From the NCBI RefSeq assembly GCF_900115625.1, contig NZ_FOXD01000002.1, positions 224,509 through 288,508 on the forward strand: DNA of 64,000 bases, written 5' to 3'. Numbering within the stretch: the first letter of the stretch is position 1; each line of letters starts with the position of its first letter. The translations under genes and the position numbers were made by a program. Positions 34,562 to 44,461 of the stretch are shown here, piece after piece. Origin of the DNA: Salibacterium halotolerans (GTDB taxonomy: Bacteria; Bacillota; Bacilli; Bacillales; Marinococcaceae). Below the pieces are notes generated by a model. That model was not told where the DNA came from. It was given only the letters and a program-made list of their open reading frames with translations, and searched no databases.

Positions 34562-35623
34562 ATGGCTGATCAAATCAATATTTATGACACTCGAACCATG
34601 CTGGCAGCAGTAGAACAAATGATTCCGACTCACACATTTTTACGAGACACTTTTTTCCCGAACAGTATTACGTTTCGGTCGGAGCATGTGGACGTTGATT
34701 ATTTTAAAGGACGCAGGAAAATGGCTCCGTTTGTATCACCTCGAAAAACCGGTCAAGTTATGGACCGAAGCGGATATGAAGCCCAAAGTTTTAAGCCTCC
34801 ATTGATTAAGCCTCAACGTATTATTACGGGGGAAGACCTCCATCATCGTTCCCCAGGGGAACAAGTATACTCTCGTCGTTCTCCACAACGTCGTGCTGCT
34901 GAAATGATAGCGCGTGATATTGAAGATCTGGATGATGCCATTACCCGGCGTGTTGAGTGGATGATTGCTCAAGTCTTGTTTACTGGTAAAGTAAACGTAA
35001 AAGGCGATGGTGTAGATGCTGTTCTTGACTTTGGATTCACAAATATGGAGACTTTGAGCGGCACTGATAAGTGGGATAATTACGCAAACACAGATGGACA
35101 GTATGAAACAGACCCTATGGGATATCTCAAAGAGAAACGGCGTGAAGTCACAAGAAAATCAGGAGTGTCACCTAACCGCGTTATCATGGCTTCCGATGTT
35201 GTTACAACTTTTGTGAATCACCCAAAAGTACGTCAAACACTTGACACCCGGCGTGTAACACTTGGACAAATCAATCCAGATTTGCTTCCTGACGGTGTTA
35301 CTTATATTGGATCTTTAAGCGAGTTGGGTATGGACATTTACAGCTATGATGAATGGTATTTTGATGAAGATGAAGGAATAGAAAAACCGATGGTTCCAGA
35401 TGGTACGGTTATGCTCGGTTCATCAAACGCTCGTTCTTCTCTCCTGTACGGCGCTGTAACATTGACTGACAGAAACACAAACGGGTTCGTCACGTATGAA
35501 AGTGAGCGTGTTCCGGATTCTTGGATTCAGAAGGATCCGCCTGCTCGCATTCTTCAGATGAACAGCCGGCCGGTGCCTGTACCTCACGAAATCGATTCCT
35601 GGTTTGTGGCAACAGTTATTTAA
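34562..35623 (+). CDS. Major capsid protein, gpE family
   Basis: 353 aa. The sequence shows the lambda gpE type pattern: FLRDTFFPNSITFRSEHVDVDYFKGRRKMAPFVSP, RDIEDLDDAITRRVEWMIAQVLFTGKV and WFVATVI at the end. HK97-type fold expected. The gene follows AGAGGATGACGATTT. Confidence 0.93.
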   Translation: MADQINIYDTRTMLAAVEQMIPTHTFLRDTFFPNSITFRSEHVDVDYFKGRRKMAPFVSPRKTGQVMDRSGYEAQSFKPPLIKPQRIITGEDLHHRSPGEQVYSRRSPQRRAAEMIARDIEDLDDAITRRVEWMIAQVLFTGKVNVKGDGVDAVLDFGFTNMETLSGTDKWDNYANTDGQYETDPMGYLKEKRREVTRKSGVSPNRVIMASDVVTTFVNHPKVRQTLDTRRVTLGQINPDLLPDGVTYIGSLSELGMDIYSYDEWYFDEDEGIEKPMVPDGTVMLGSSNARSSLLYGAVTLTDRNTNGFVTYESERVPDSWIQKDPPARILQMNSRPVPVPHEIDSWFVATVI

Positions 35624-35636
35624 GGAGGTGTGACAT

Positions 35637-36047
35637 ATGGATTTATATGCGAATCAGCCTATTAAGCATAACGGAAAAAGTTATGATATTGGAGACACAC
35701 TTGAAAAGGTAAACAAAGAGGATGCGGAGCGGCTCATTTCATTAAGGGCTGCTTCTTCTATGCCGGGGAGAGAAAGTTCTGAAGAGGCGAACGAACCGAA
35801 CGACCCCGTTGAGAACGTTGAGAACAATGAAAGCAAAGATCTCAAGCAAGAACTCAGTGAGCTTGATTTTTCTGATTTAAAACAAGCTGCTACTGATCAC
35901 GGCATAGAGTTCAACGCTAATATCGGTGAAGAAAAGTTGATTGATCGTATTATTTCAGAAGAAAAAGCTGAAGCGGTACTTGCTGAATTTGAAGAAGCTG
36001 AAGAAGTTGAAGAAGTTGAAGCGGAATCAGCAGACGGTGAATCGTAA
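35637..36047 (+). CDS. Acidic HeH/LEM-like head protein
   Basis: 136 aa. The N-terminus (NQPIKHNGKSYDIGDTLEKVNKEDAERLISL) is a short beta-rich module, the middle acidic, and residues 75-110 (LDFSDLKQAATDHGIEFNANIGEEKLIDRII) form a helix-extended-helix (LEM-like) domain. Proteins of this type follow the capsid gene in many phages; a packaging-enhancer or connector function is possible. Confidence 0.6.
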   Translation: MDLYANQPIKHNGKSYDIGDTLEKVNKEDAERLISLRAASSMPGRESSEEANEPNDPVENVENNESKDLKQELSELDFSDLKQAATDHGIEFNANIGEEKLIDRIISEEKAEAVLAEFEEAEEVEEVEAESADGES

Positions 36048-36388
36048 TGGTCCGTTTAAAAGATTACCTTGAAGAAGATCTAGATACCTTCTTTAACACG
36101 GATGAATTCGCGGAAGAGATTGACATCACCCACAATAAGAAAACGAAAAGACTTACTGTGATTCCTGATGACGATCTATTGAAAAGACATGCCTTGAAAG
36201 AAGGGAAAGAGGGGCTCGCTGAAGACGGGCTCCTTATTCATGTGGCCAAGAGAGATTTTGTTGAAGCCTTCGGCGAACCATATCATGATCAGAGGCTGAA
36301 CCTAAGGAAATCCTTGTACACTATCATTGAGTACCAGGAAGACCATGACGTATATACCATCACTCTCAGGAGGTACAGCGTCATATGA
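36047..36388 (+). CDS. Head-tail joining protein
   Basis: 113 aa, starts on the last base of the preceding gene's stop. The position after the capsid and before the gpZ-like protein, and the pattern NTDEFAEEIDITHN ... VAKRDFVEAFGEPYHDQRL, suit the gpFII-type head-tail joining family. Confidence 0.6.
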   Translation: MVRLKDYLEEDLDTFFNTDEFAEEIDITHNKKTKRLTVIPDDDLLKRHALKEGKEGLAEDGLLIHVAKRDFVEAFGEPYHDQRLNLRKSLYTIIEYQEDHDVYTITLRRYSVI

Positions 36389-36948
36389 AAATGTCGGTAG
36401 AAGTTGATGAAAAACTACTTGAAGAAGTGCAAAGCAGACTAGGAGCGTTTCAGAAAAAAGCTCCCAATGCGATTTCTAATGCCCTTAACCGCGCTTCTTC
36501 CAACGTTCGTTCGAACATCAGCAAAGAAATACGTAAAGAGTATGTAATAAAGGCCGGAGATGTGAAGGAAACCCTTTCAAAAGGGAAAGCACGCAGAGGA
36601 GATTTAAGCACAGAAGTACGATCACAAGGATCGGTGATTCCTTTAAACCGTTTTAAGGTATCTCCAAAAACGGTGAATCCGACAAGAAAAAAGCCAATCA
36701 AGATTGGCGTAAAAAAGGGAAGCACCAAAGAGGTTCGGGGAGCATTTGTAGCTGATATCAATGGACCGAAAGTGTTTAGCCGTCATGGTAAGTCAAGGCT
36801 TCCGATTAGTAGATTATTTGGTCCGTCTGTCCCTCAAATGCTCGACAACGAAGAAATTCGTCAAGAAATTAATGATCAGGGTGTTGAAACGTTTTATGAA
36901 CGCTTAGATCATGAGATATTCCGTCTTTACGAAAAAGGAAGGGGGTAA
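36385..36948 (+). CDS. Minor tail protein Z-like
   Basis: 187 aa. The GPZ-type pattern is visible: a helical N-terminus (FQKKAPNAISNALNRASSNVRSNISKEIRKEY), then GDVKETLS and a C-terminal FGPSVPQML motif. Expected in the neck/tail-completion region. Basic overall. Confidence 0.75.
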   Translation: MKMSVEVDEKLLEEVQSRLGAFQKKAPNAISNALNRASSNVRSNISKEIRKEYVIKAGDVKETLSKGKARRGDLSTEVRSQGSVIPLNRFKVSPKTVNPTRKKPIKIGVKKGSTKEVRGAFVADINGPKVFSRHGKSRLPISRLFGPSVPQMLDNEEIRQEINDQGVETFYERLDHEIFRLYEKGRG

Positions 36949-36950
36949 AC

Positions 36951-37433
36951 ATGGTACCTCACGAACTCCAGGACGAATTAGACAAACGGTTGAAGGGTGT
37001 TTTAAAGCATATGCGCTTTGAAAACCCTACGCCAAGCGAGGAAGAACCAGACCCCATCCCCCTTAATTTTTACACGCAGCATTTACCGGAACGTCGAGAC
37101 GGCGATATATCTCATTTTCCGTTTATTTTGACACGGGTACGGTACGGAGAAGAATCGTCAGAAGACGGACATTTGAAGCTTCAGGTGTTCATTGTTATTG
37201 CTGTCTATGATGAGAGTGGTAACCATCAGGGACACCGTGACGTGTTAAACATCGTGCAAAAAGTGGTAAATAATCTGCATCATTTTCGCATATTGAACAA
37301 GACGTTTGAACGTGATTTTCCTTTACGCTGGGACTATGAAGATGAAGATACATTTCCTGTTTACTTCGGAACCATCGAAACAAATTGGATTATGCCGGAA
37401 ACTGAAAGAAAGGACGTGAGGGATTTAATATGA
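36951..37433 (+). CDS. Tail completion/neck protein
   Basis: 160 aa, directly after gpZ. The mixed alpha/beta sequence (FPFILTRVRYGEESSEDGHLKLQVFIVIAVYDESGNHQGHRDVLNIVQKVVNN) resembles tail-terminator proteins that cap the tail tube. The exact family is not certain. Confidence 0.6.
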   Translation: MVPHELQDELDKRLKGVLKHMRFENPTPSEEEPDPIPLNFYTQHLPERRDGDISHFPFILTRVRYGEESSEDGHLKLQVFIVIAVYDESGNHQGHRDVLNIVQKVVNNLHHFRILNKTFERDFPLRWDYEDEDTFPVYFGTIETNWIMPETERKDVRDLI

Positions 37434-37759
37434 CTGAAGAGACAAAGACCTCTGCTGCCAAGAAAACAAGCACTTCTAGGGCCAAGACAGCAGCCAAAAG
37501 CAGCACAAAAGAAACCGTTATCTACATTGGGCCAAGCATAGGAAATCAATTACGACAAAACTCCATTTTTCGAGGGAAGTTACCTCCAAAAATTCAGGAA
37601 CATGTTGACAAAAGCGCCGCGGTGAAGGCGCTTTTTGTGTATCCGAAAGATTTGAAGAAGTCCTTTCAAAATCTAAAAAAATCCGGGACAAAAGAAAGTA
37701 CTCTTTACAAAAAAGCATTTAAGTACTCGCAGGCTATCCAGAAAGGAGAAGCTGAATAA
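37430..37759 (+). CDS. Small protein before the tail sheath
   Basis: 109 aa with a Lys/Ala/Ser/Thr-rich N-terminal 30 residues and a GPSIGNQLRQNSIFRGKLPP core. Overlaps its neighbours by 4 and 1 bases. Similar short proteins precede the sheath gene in many contractile-tailed phages. Function unknown. Confidence 0.6.
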   Translation: MTEETKTSAAKKTSTSRAKTAAKSSTKETVIYIGPSIGNQLRQNSIFRGKLPPKIQEHVDKSAAVKALFVYPKDLKKSFQNLKKSGTKESTLYKKAFKYSQAIQKGEAE

Positions 37760-39213
37760 TGGCATATCGGCATGGGATATATACAACAGAAAGTGATACG
37801 CAGGTAGTCGATCCTGTAGAAGCAGGCACCGGTCTGGTTGTTTTTGGGACGGCCCCTGTCAACCTATTGGATAACCCGTCTGAAGCGGTAAATAAGCCAA
37901 TCCAGGTTAACGACTGGAATGGCGCGAAAAATGAAATTGGGTATTCAGAGGATTGGAGTAAGTTCACTCTATGTCAGCAAATGGACGCTTCCTTTCGCAG
38001 GATTAATGCCGGCCCTGTCATATTTGTCAACGTTCTCAATCCTACGGATCATACTGCCTCTGAATCTGCTGTGACCATCAATGTCAGTGAAGGAGAAGCA
38101 GTCATTGAAAAAGAAGGTGTACTTCTTAACTCGCTGACTGTATCGGCAGGAGATGGGAGTTCCAACTATGTAGAAGATACAGATTACACAGCTGATTTTA
38201 ATGAAGACGGACATGTTGTTATTTCCATTCTTGATAGCGGATCAATTACCGGATCCGATTTAACCGTTACCTACGACTATTTAGACCCTGAATCTGTTAC
38301 CTCAGAAGACATTATAGGCGGCTATGATTCAGAGAACGGGACTTATCAAGGAATCGAAGTTATTGAGCAGGTTTTCCCTCGCCTAGGTGTGAATCCGGGG
38401 TTGCTATCAGCTCCTGGTTGGTCTCATCAGGAGGAGATTGGAACCACACTTGTATTAAAAAGCCGTGGCATAAACGGCGGGTTTAACGCAGGTAACATCT
38501 TAGATGTAAAGGGTAATACAAAAGATGATGCAGCTTCAGATAAAGATACAAAACTTTACGATGACTCGTCTTCCACTATCTGCTGGCCACGAGCTAAAAT
38601 TTCCGGAAAGACGTATCAGTACAGTGCAATCGCTGCCGCCCTGATGGTTCGATTGGATGCGGAGAATGACAATGTTCCTTACAAGTCACCGTCCAATAAA
38701 AAAATATCGATAAGCGCGATGGTAAATGATGCCGGCGAAGAAGTATATTTGGATCAGATGGCCGCAAACGAGTTGAACGGGAACGGCATTTTCACAGCTA
38801 TCAACTTAAACGGTTGGAGAACGTGGGGGAACAATACGGCGGCTTATAATGACACAGTGCAAAATATCGATGTGAAAGACCGATTTATAGCCGTCCGCAG
38901 AATGTTTGATTGGTGGGGGAACTCATTCATGCTTTCCTTCCTGGATCGAGTAGATGATCCCACGAATACACGCCTGATTGAGTCAGTTGTAGATAGTGAA
39001 AACATTCGCGGGAACAGTCTTCAAGGAGAAGGACAGATTGCAGGGGCTGCGATTGAATTCCGCCAAAAGGATAATCCGACATCGGACATTCTGGATGGTG
39101 TAATTAAATTCAAACAAAGAGTAGCTTTTTATACGCCTGCACGGGTAATAGAAAATGACCTTGAATTCGATCCTACTCTGCTAACTAATGCGCTCTTTGG
39201 AGGTGGCGAATAA
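37759..39213 (+). CDS. Tail sheath protein
   Basis: 484 aa. The conserved sheath C-terminal module is visible: TWGNNTAAYN, IDVKDRFIAVRRMFDWWGNSF, GEGQIAGAAIEFRQKDNPTSDILDGVIKFKQRVAFYTPARVIENDLEFDP. Its presence defines the phage as a contractile-tailed myophage type. Confidence 0.95.
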   Translation: MAYRHGIYTTESDTQVVDPVEAGTGLVVFGTAPVNLLDNPSEAVNKPIQVNDWNGAKNEIGYSEDWSKFTLCQQMDASFRRINAGPVIFVNVLNPTDHTASESAVTINVSEGEAVIEKEGVLLNSLTVSAGDGSSNYVEDTDYTADFNEDGHVVISILDSGSITGSDLTVTYDYLDPESVTSEDIIGGYDSENGTYQGIEVIEQVFPRLGVNPGLLSAPGWSHQEEIGTTLVLKSRGINGGFNAGNILDVKGNTKDDAASDKDTKLYDDSSSTICWPRAKISGKTYQYSAIAAALMVRLDAENDNVPYKSPSNKKISISAMVNDAGEEVYLDQMAANELNGNGIFTAINLNGWRTWGNNTAAYNDTVQNIDVKDRFIAVRRMFDWWGNSFMLSFLDRVDDPTNTRLIESVVDSENIRGNSLQGEGQIAGAAIEFRQKDNPTSDILDGVIKFKQRVAFYTPARVIENDLEFDPTLLTNALFGGGE

Positions 39214-39725
39214 TGACTATTCCAGAAAAAGTGATTAATTATAACGTCTATGATGACACAGATGTTTTAAAGGGCGTATCCGCAGAAGTCACACTACCGA
39301 CACTGGAGAACATGTCGGAGACAGTATCAGGAGCCGGAATTCTTGGTGAATACGAATCTCCTACGCCTGGGCATTTCAGCAGCACCACATTAGAAATACC
39401 CTTTCGAACGCTACACGATCCATCGTTTACTCTCATGGAAAATCGAGGGCGATCTATTGTTTTGCGGGCGGCACAGCAGAGTTATGATATGGCACGCGGA
39501 GAAACAAGAAGTCGAGGCCTGAAGATTACCGTTCGAGGTATCCCGAAAGGAAACGAGATGGGAACCCTCGGGATTGGAACACCAACCGAGTCCACGAACA
39601 CCTTGGAACTGCTATATATCAAGATAGAAGAAGATGGCCGAACATTGTTAGAACTGGACAAAACCAATTTTATTTTTAATGTCAATGGGAGAGATCAGCT
39701 GGCAGAAATACGAGACCAAATTTAA
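39213..39725 (+). CDS. Tail tube protein
   Basis: 170 aa, starting on the sheath stop (TAATG). P2 FII-type tube pattern: INYNVYDDTDVLKGVSAEVTLPTLENMSETVSGAGILGEYESPTPGHF. Forms the inner tail tube through which DNA passes. Confidence 0.92.
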   Translation: MTIPEKVINYNVYDDTDVLKGVSAEVTLPTLENMSETVSGAGILGEYESPTPGHFSSTTLEIPFRTLHDPSFTLMENRGRSIVLRAAQQSYDMARGETRSRGLKITVRGIPKGNEMGTLGIGTPTESTNTLELLYIKIEEDGRTLLELDKTNFIFNVNGRDQLAEIRDQI

Positions 39726-39743
39726 GAAAGTTGAGGTTTTAAT

Positions 39744-40049
39744 ATGAGTGAAGAACAAAATCAAAATGAATATCTAATTGAATTTAAAAAGCCTTATCAA
39801 TTTGAAGGACAAGAATATAAAGATGTTGATTTATCGGGGATGGAGAATTTATGTGCCAAAGACCTTATGGATGCCGACAAAAAATTCAACAACAGTGGTC
39901 AAACAGCAATTATGAACGAGATGACAATTGGTTATTCCTGCATCATCGCCTCTAAATCTACCGGAAAGCCGGTTGAATTTTTTGAGAATTTACCGGCTCC
40001 AGATGCGCTGAAAATTAAACGCACGGTGATGGGTTTTTTGAACGCATAG
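39744..40049 (+). CDS. Tail assembly chaperone (gpG-like, zero-frame product)
   Basis: 101 aa. The pattern EFKKPYQFEGQEYKDVDLSGMENLCAKDLMDADKKF is that of the tail assembly chaperone family that coats the tape measure. It ends in a slippery run (GGGTTTTTTG, 40031-40040) five codons from the stop, with a -1 frame open beyond. Confidence 0.9.
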   Translation: MSEEQNQNEYLIEFKKPYQFEGQEYKDVDLSGMENLCAKDLMDADKKFNNSGQTAIMNEMTIGYSCIIASKSTGKPVEFFENLPAPDALKIKRTVMGFLNA

Positions 40050-40246
40050 AGGTTGTAAAAAAACAACAAAACAGCTGGGTCAAAAATGTAACTGGTAAAA
40101 AATTGAGAAAAACTTGTGTTCGGCTATCCATAGCCACATACACGAATCTTGATTATTACCTAGGCTTAAACGTGTTTGATCTAGCGGAGATAACGTCTGA
40201 AGTCGCAGACGCACTTCCTCAAAAAGGGGGAGGGAAAAAGCAGTGA
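39744..40246 (+). CDS. Frameshifted chaperone (gpGT-like) via -1 slip
   Basis: At 40031-40040 the zero frame reads G GGT TTT TTG, which contains two canonical -1 heptamers (GGGTTTT and TTTTTTG). Shifting -1 opens a frame to 40246 that adds 68 residues including NLDYYLGLNVFDLAEITSEVADALPQK, a T-domain-like ending. The total is about 167 aa. The T frame's stop overlaps the tape-measure start. Lambda, P2 and many other phages use the same arrangement. Confidence 0.85.
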
Positions 40247-42633
40247 GCAGCCAAAAAACGTATGAAATAGCCTTTCAGATGGGAGCGAACATGGATTCTT
40301 CCGTCCGAAAGGCTTTTTCTAGTGCAAATAAGAACTTGGATAAAATCGGGAATAATGCAGAGGACGCCTCTGAAAAAACCGGACTATTGCAAAAGTCTTT
40401 ACAGTCAATAGGTAAAGTGGGATTGGCAGGAGTAGGGGCTGCAATGACAGCTGCAGCAGGAGGAGCTGCAGCTGCTTTTGCGTCTGCTGAGAACTTCCAA
40501 CAGGCTATGAGAAGTGTGGAAGCGGCCACCGGTGCTTCCAATCAAGAGATGAATGAACTAGAAACCATCTCCAAAAATCTGTATAACAATAACATGGGTG
40601 AAAACTGGCAGGATCTTGCCGACGCCGTATCTCAAACAAAGAATATTACTGGTTTAGCTGGCGAAGAATTGCAGAATGCTACGAATAATGCAATCGCATA
40701 CCGCGATACATTCGGAGCAGATTTACAAAGCTCCATACAAGCAACGGATACCATGATGAAAAACTTCGGTATTACCAGCGAACAAGCATACAATTTGTTA
40801 GCTCAAGGTCAACAAGCAGGACTGGATAAGTCCGGAGATTTACTTGAATCGGCAAACGAATACGCAAATCACTTTTCAAACCTTGGCATGAATGCGGAAG
40901 AGATGTTCAGCATTTTTCAACAGGGTGCTGATTCGGGAGCTTTTTCTGTTGATAAAGTTGGAGATGCCGTAAAAGAATTCGGTATACGAGCTACTGATGG
41001 AAGCAAAGCATCTCAAGAAGCATTTGAAACTCTTGGATTGAATGCTGACAAAATGACGCAGAAGATTTCTGAAGGGGGACCCGCTGCCCAAAAAGCCTTT
41101 CAAACAGTTATAAAAGAACTAGATAAAGCAGGGGATTCACAAGAAGCCCTCCAAGCCGGCGCTGCTCTTATGGGAGCTCCGTTTGAAGATTTAGGTGTTG
41201 AGGCAATAGCAGCTCTGTCTAATGTTCAAAATGAATTCGATATCACAAAAGCATCCATGGATCAAATCGGAGACGTTAAGTACGATACGGTGGGTCAAGC
41301 CTTCCAGGGGATAGGCCGGCAACTTCAGACCGGCCTTCTCATACCCATGGGCGAAAAGTTGATGCCTGTACTACAAAGATTCTCCGATTTTATAAACGCT
41401 AATATGCCGGCAATAAAATCTGTGTTTGGTGGTGTGATTGATAGTATAGTCCAGTCCCTGAATAACATGGGGGATTCTTTTTCTACTCAGGACTTACAGA
41501 ATTTCATCACATCAATTCAAGAAAAAATGCCGCAAATTAAAAGCTCCATTCAAGGTGCGTTTTCCACAGCTGGAGTGATTATTAATACCTTTGGGAAAAC
41601 GTTGAACTGGGTAAGAAAAAATTCAGATCAGCTATTGGCTGCAACTGCGGGATTAGCGTCAGCATTTATAGCTTTTAAAGTGATTACAAGCGTTGTAGCA
41701 ATGTTTAGAGCATTACGAACTGCTTTAGCAGCAGCAACGATTGCGCAAAGAGCTCTGAATTTAACGATGATGATTAGCCCGATTGGAGTTATTGCTGCTG
41801 CAGTGGGTGCTCTTGTAGCAGCGGGAGTATTACTTTGGAAAAATTTCGATATTGTAAAAGTTAAAGTGCAACAGCTTTGGCAAAAGCTTCTCAATAACCC
41901 TATAATGGCTATTGTTGCAGGTCCTATCGGAGCTCTGATTGCGGCAGGTATTTCTCTCTGGAAGAATTGGGATTTAATCAGAGCTAAAAGCATTCAAATA
42001 TGGAATGCAATTAAATCTTTTTTTGCGGGTATCGGACCATGGTTTTCAAAACTCTTTTCTGGAATAGGAAACGCAGCTGCATCGGTAGGAAAAGCAATAG
42101 GAAGTGCTTTCACCAGCGCTTATAATGGAATCACAAGCCTTTTCTCGGGTATCGGTAATTGGTTTTCAGGTGTATTCAGCTCCGTTACCGGCGCTTTTCG
42201 TTCGGGAATTAATGGCGTCATAGGATTGGCAAACTCTGCGATTGGCAGTTTGAATAATATCAGCGTTGATATTCCTAACTGGGTCCCAGGAATGGGCGGT
42301 AAATCGTTCGGTGTTAACATTCCGAGAATCCCTATGTTAGCGGAAGGTGGAATAACAACGGGCGCAACCTTGGCCATGATAGGTGAAGGAGCGGAACAGG
42401 AAGCTGTATTGCCTCTTTCAAAATTGGAAGGTATGTTAAGCAGTTCGGAAACAGATAATAGTTCAAGCTATACCGATAACGATACAAAGTTTGTGTATGC
42501 TCCAGTGCATTATCATTATGGGGATACAAATCAGGAAGATATCGAAAACGCTGAACGAGAGAGTCAGAGAGATTTTGAAAAGAGAATGAGACGATACGAA
42601 AAAGAGAAAGAACGGAAAGATCCACGTCGCTAG
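40243..42633 (+). CDS. Tail tape measure protein
   Basis: 796 aa from GTG 40243. N-terminal coiled-coil region, phage-tail-tape-measure core (FQQAMRSVEAATGASNQEMNELETISKNL), hydrophobic helices (about 470-620; AAVGALVAAGVLLWKNF and GPIGALIAAGISLWKNW repeats) and the C-terminal GGITTGATLAMIGEGAEQEAVLPLSKLE motif. Sets tail length. Confidence 0.94.
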   Translation: MSSQKTYEIAFQMGANMDSSVRKAFSSANKNLDKIGNNAEDASEKTGLLQKSLQSIGKVGLAGVGAAMTAAAGGAAAAFASAENFQQAMRSVEAATGASNQEMNELETISKNLYNNNMGENWQDLADAVSQTKNITGLAGEELQNATNNAIAYRDTFGADLQSSIQATDTMMKNFGITSEQAYNLLAQGQQAGLDKSGDLLESANEYANHFSNLGMNAEEMFSIFQQGADSGAFSVDKVGDAVKEFGIRATDGSKASQEAFETLGLNADKMTQKISEGGPAAQKAFQTVIKELDKAGDSQEALQAGAALMGAPFEDLGVEAIAALSNVQNEFDITKASMDQIGDVKYDTVGQAFQGIGRQLQTGLLIPMGEKLMPVLQRFSDFINANMPAIKSVFGGVIDSIVQSLNNMGDSFSTQDLQNFITSIQEKMPQIKSSIQGAFSTAGVIINTFGKTLNWVRKNSDQLLAATAGLASAFIAFKVITSVVAMFRALRTALAAATIAQRALNLTMMISPIGVIAAAVGALVAAGVLLWKNFDIVKVKVQQLWQKLLNNPIMAIVAGPIGALIAAGISLWKNWDLIRAKSIQIWNAIKSFFAGIGPWFSKLFSGIGNAAASVGKAIGSAFTSAYNGITSLFSGIGNWFSGVFSSVTGAFRSGINGVIGLANSAIGSLNNISVDIPNWVPGMGGKSFGVNIPRIPMLAEGGITTGATLAMIGEGAEQEAVLPLSKLEGMLSSSETDNSSSYTDNDTKFVYAPVHYHYGDTNQEDIENAERESQRDFEKRMRRYEKEKERKDPRR

Positions 42634-42648
42634 GAGGGAGGATGAAGG

Positions 42649-42861
42649 TTGATATATACAACAATATCCGGTGACACGTTTGATCAGATTGCAAAAAAAG
42701 AATTGGGCAGCGAGCGATATACAGGAGAACTATTGGACGCCAATCCAGAACACCTCCATACTGTAATATTCAGCGCTGGCCAGGAACTGACTATCCCTGA
42801 ATTGAATAACGAAGATGACAGTAGTTCCAGCCTTCCTCCCTGGAAGCGTGGTGATAATTAG
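42649..42861 (+). CDS. LysM-type tail protein (gpX-like)
   Basis: 70 aa from TTG 42649. TTISGDTFDQIAKKELG and NPEHLHTVIFSAGQELTIP form one LysM module, as in P2 gpX, a small hub protein. It lies between tape measure and gpD. Confidence 0.85.
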   Translation: MIYTTISGDTFDQIAKKELGSERYTGELLDANPEHLHTVIFSAGQELTIPELNNEDDSSSSLPPWKRGDN

Positions 42862-43865
42862 TGGATCCTCGACACGCATTTGTTAAAGTGGATTATCAAG
42901 GCGTAAATATCGATGAAGCTATACGGCCGGATATTAAAAGCTTTTCATATACTGACAATGCATCCGGTGAGTTTGATGATATAAGTATCAAACTCAAGGA
43001 TGATCATAGGCGTTGGAGCACAGATTGGTTCCCTCAAAAAGGGGATATCATAGACGCTTCATTAATTGCGGAAAATTGGACGAAAAACGGCGACAGGAAG
43101 AGACTTCCTTGTGGTCGTTTTTTTGTTGATGAACCGAAGTTTTCTGGGCCACCCCGGGAAGTTTCTATCGATGCTATTGGTGCTCCCTTAAACAACAACT
43201 TTACGGACCGGGAGCGTAGTAAGACATGGCGAAATACAACACTACGGGATATCGCATCGGAGATATCCAGTCGTTCGGAATTGACCCTACAATATATTGG
43301 AGACGAAAACCCATCACTTGATGAAATTGAGCAGTCCGAAGAGCCGGACTATTCTTTTCTCGCCAATCTATGTGATGAAGAAGCTAAAGCCATTAAGGTG
43401 ACGGATCAAAAGATTATTATTTTCGACGAACAAGAATTTGAGCAGCGTGACGCTGTAGATACTTACAGAGAATCTGCGGACAGAGTGCTGGATTATTCAT
43501 TTGATACATCTTTGACCAATACAGCATACGACGCTGTAGAAATTTCATATTATGACCCGAAAAAAGGGGAGAACATTCAGCATTTATATGCCATCACAGA
43601 TATAACAGAAGATTCTAAAGTATTTAAGATGAGCAGCAAAGTGAGCACCGGGGAAGATGCTCGCAGAATAGCCCAGAAGAAATTAAGAACCCTCAATAAA
43701 CGGGAAATTACAGGGTCAATAACGATTCTGGGTAATCCGGAATTGGCTGCAGGAGCCTGCATTATATTGCAAGATTTTGGCGTATTTGATGGAAAGGCCT
43801 TTATTGAGAAGATTACACACGATCTTCCGGGATACAGAAACAACGTTGAGTTCCGGTTAGTGTAG
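42861..43865 (+). CDS. Phage late control gene D-like baseplate hub protein
   Basis: 334 aa from GTG 42861, overlapping the LysM stop. The pattern FSYTDNASGEFDDISIKLKDDHRRWSTDWFPQKGDIIDASL and the SEEPDYSFLANLCDEEAKAIKV stretch mark the P2 gpD / T4 gp27-like hub family. Confidence 0.9.
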   Translation: MDPRHAFVKVDYQGVNIDEAIRPDIKSFSYTDNASGEFDDISIKLKDDHRRWSTDWFPQKGDIIDASLIAENWTKNGDRKRLPCGRFFVDEPKFSGPPREVSIDAIGAPLNNNFTDRERSKTWRNTTLRDIASEISSRSELTLQYIGDENPSLDEIEQSEEPDYSFLANLCDEEAKAIKVTDQKIIIFDEQEFEQRDAVDTYRESADRVLDYSFDTSLTNTAYDAVEISYYDPKKGENIQHLYAITDITEDSKVFKMSSKVSTGEDARRIAQKKLRTLNKREITGSITILGNPELAAGACIILQDFGVFDGKAFIEKITHDLPGYRNNVEFRLV

Positions 43866-43879
43866 TTAGGAGGGATAAT

Positions 43880-44461
43880 ATGGGTCAAACATCCGGCAAC
43901 GAAGCTTTGAAAATTGCACGGAATCTCGTTCGTGTAGGTGAAGTTAGCAGTGTGGACGATGAAAGTGGGATGGTGGAAGTTCTTTTCCGCGACCGAGACA
44001 ATATGGTGTCAGCTCCATTACCCCTTTTAAGCTTTGAATATAACATGCCGGTTCCGGGTGATTCCGTTGCGTGTTTGTTTATGGGGAACGGACTCGAGAA
44101 TGGGTTTTGCATAGGGAAATATTACTCAGAAAAGAACAAACCGACGGAGCAGGACAAAAATATTTACCGAAAACAGTTAGACGATAATGTTTATGTTCGG
44201 TACGACAAAACACAGAAAGACTTAAAAGTTATTGTTGACAGTGTTGAGTTGAAAGTACAAGGGGGGAGTGTGACTGTGAGCGCCGAGGAAGTTCAGTTAG
44301 GAGAAAACGCAGAAGATGGGATTCCATTGGGAAAACAACTGAAACAATGGCTGGACAATCACACTCATCCTATTTCCTGGACAAACTCTGGTGGCAGTGG
44401 TGATAGTTCTCCGCCGTCTACATCGAGTCCTTCTCCGAGTGAAAAGGTGAAGGTAGAATGA
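43880..44461 (+). CDS. Baseplate assembly/spike protein V
   Basis: 193 aa after AGGAGGG. OB-like N-terminal domain (VGEVSSVDDESGMVEVLFRDRDNMVSAPLPLLSFEY, PVPGDSVACLFMGNGLENGFCIG), then a beta-helix-like repeat and a C-terminal TSSPSPSE tail with a NHTHPI metal-site motif. P2 gpV-type membrane-puncturing spike. Confidence 0.88.
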   Translation: MGQTSGNEALKIARNLVRVGEVSSVDDESGMVEVLFRDRDNMVSAPLPLLSFEYNMPVPGDSVACLFMGNGLENGFCIGKYYSEKNKPTEQDKNIYRKQLDDNVYVRYDKTQKDLKVIVDSVELKVQGGSVTVSAEEVQLGENAEDGIPLGKQLKQWLDNHTHPISWTNSGGSGDSSPPSTSSPSPSEKVKVE

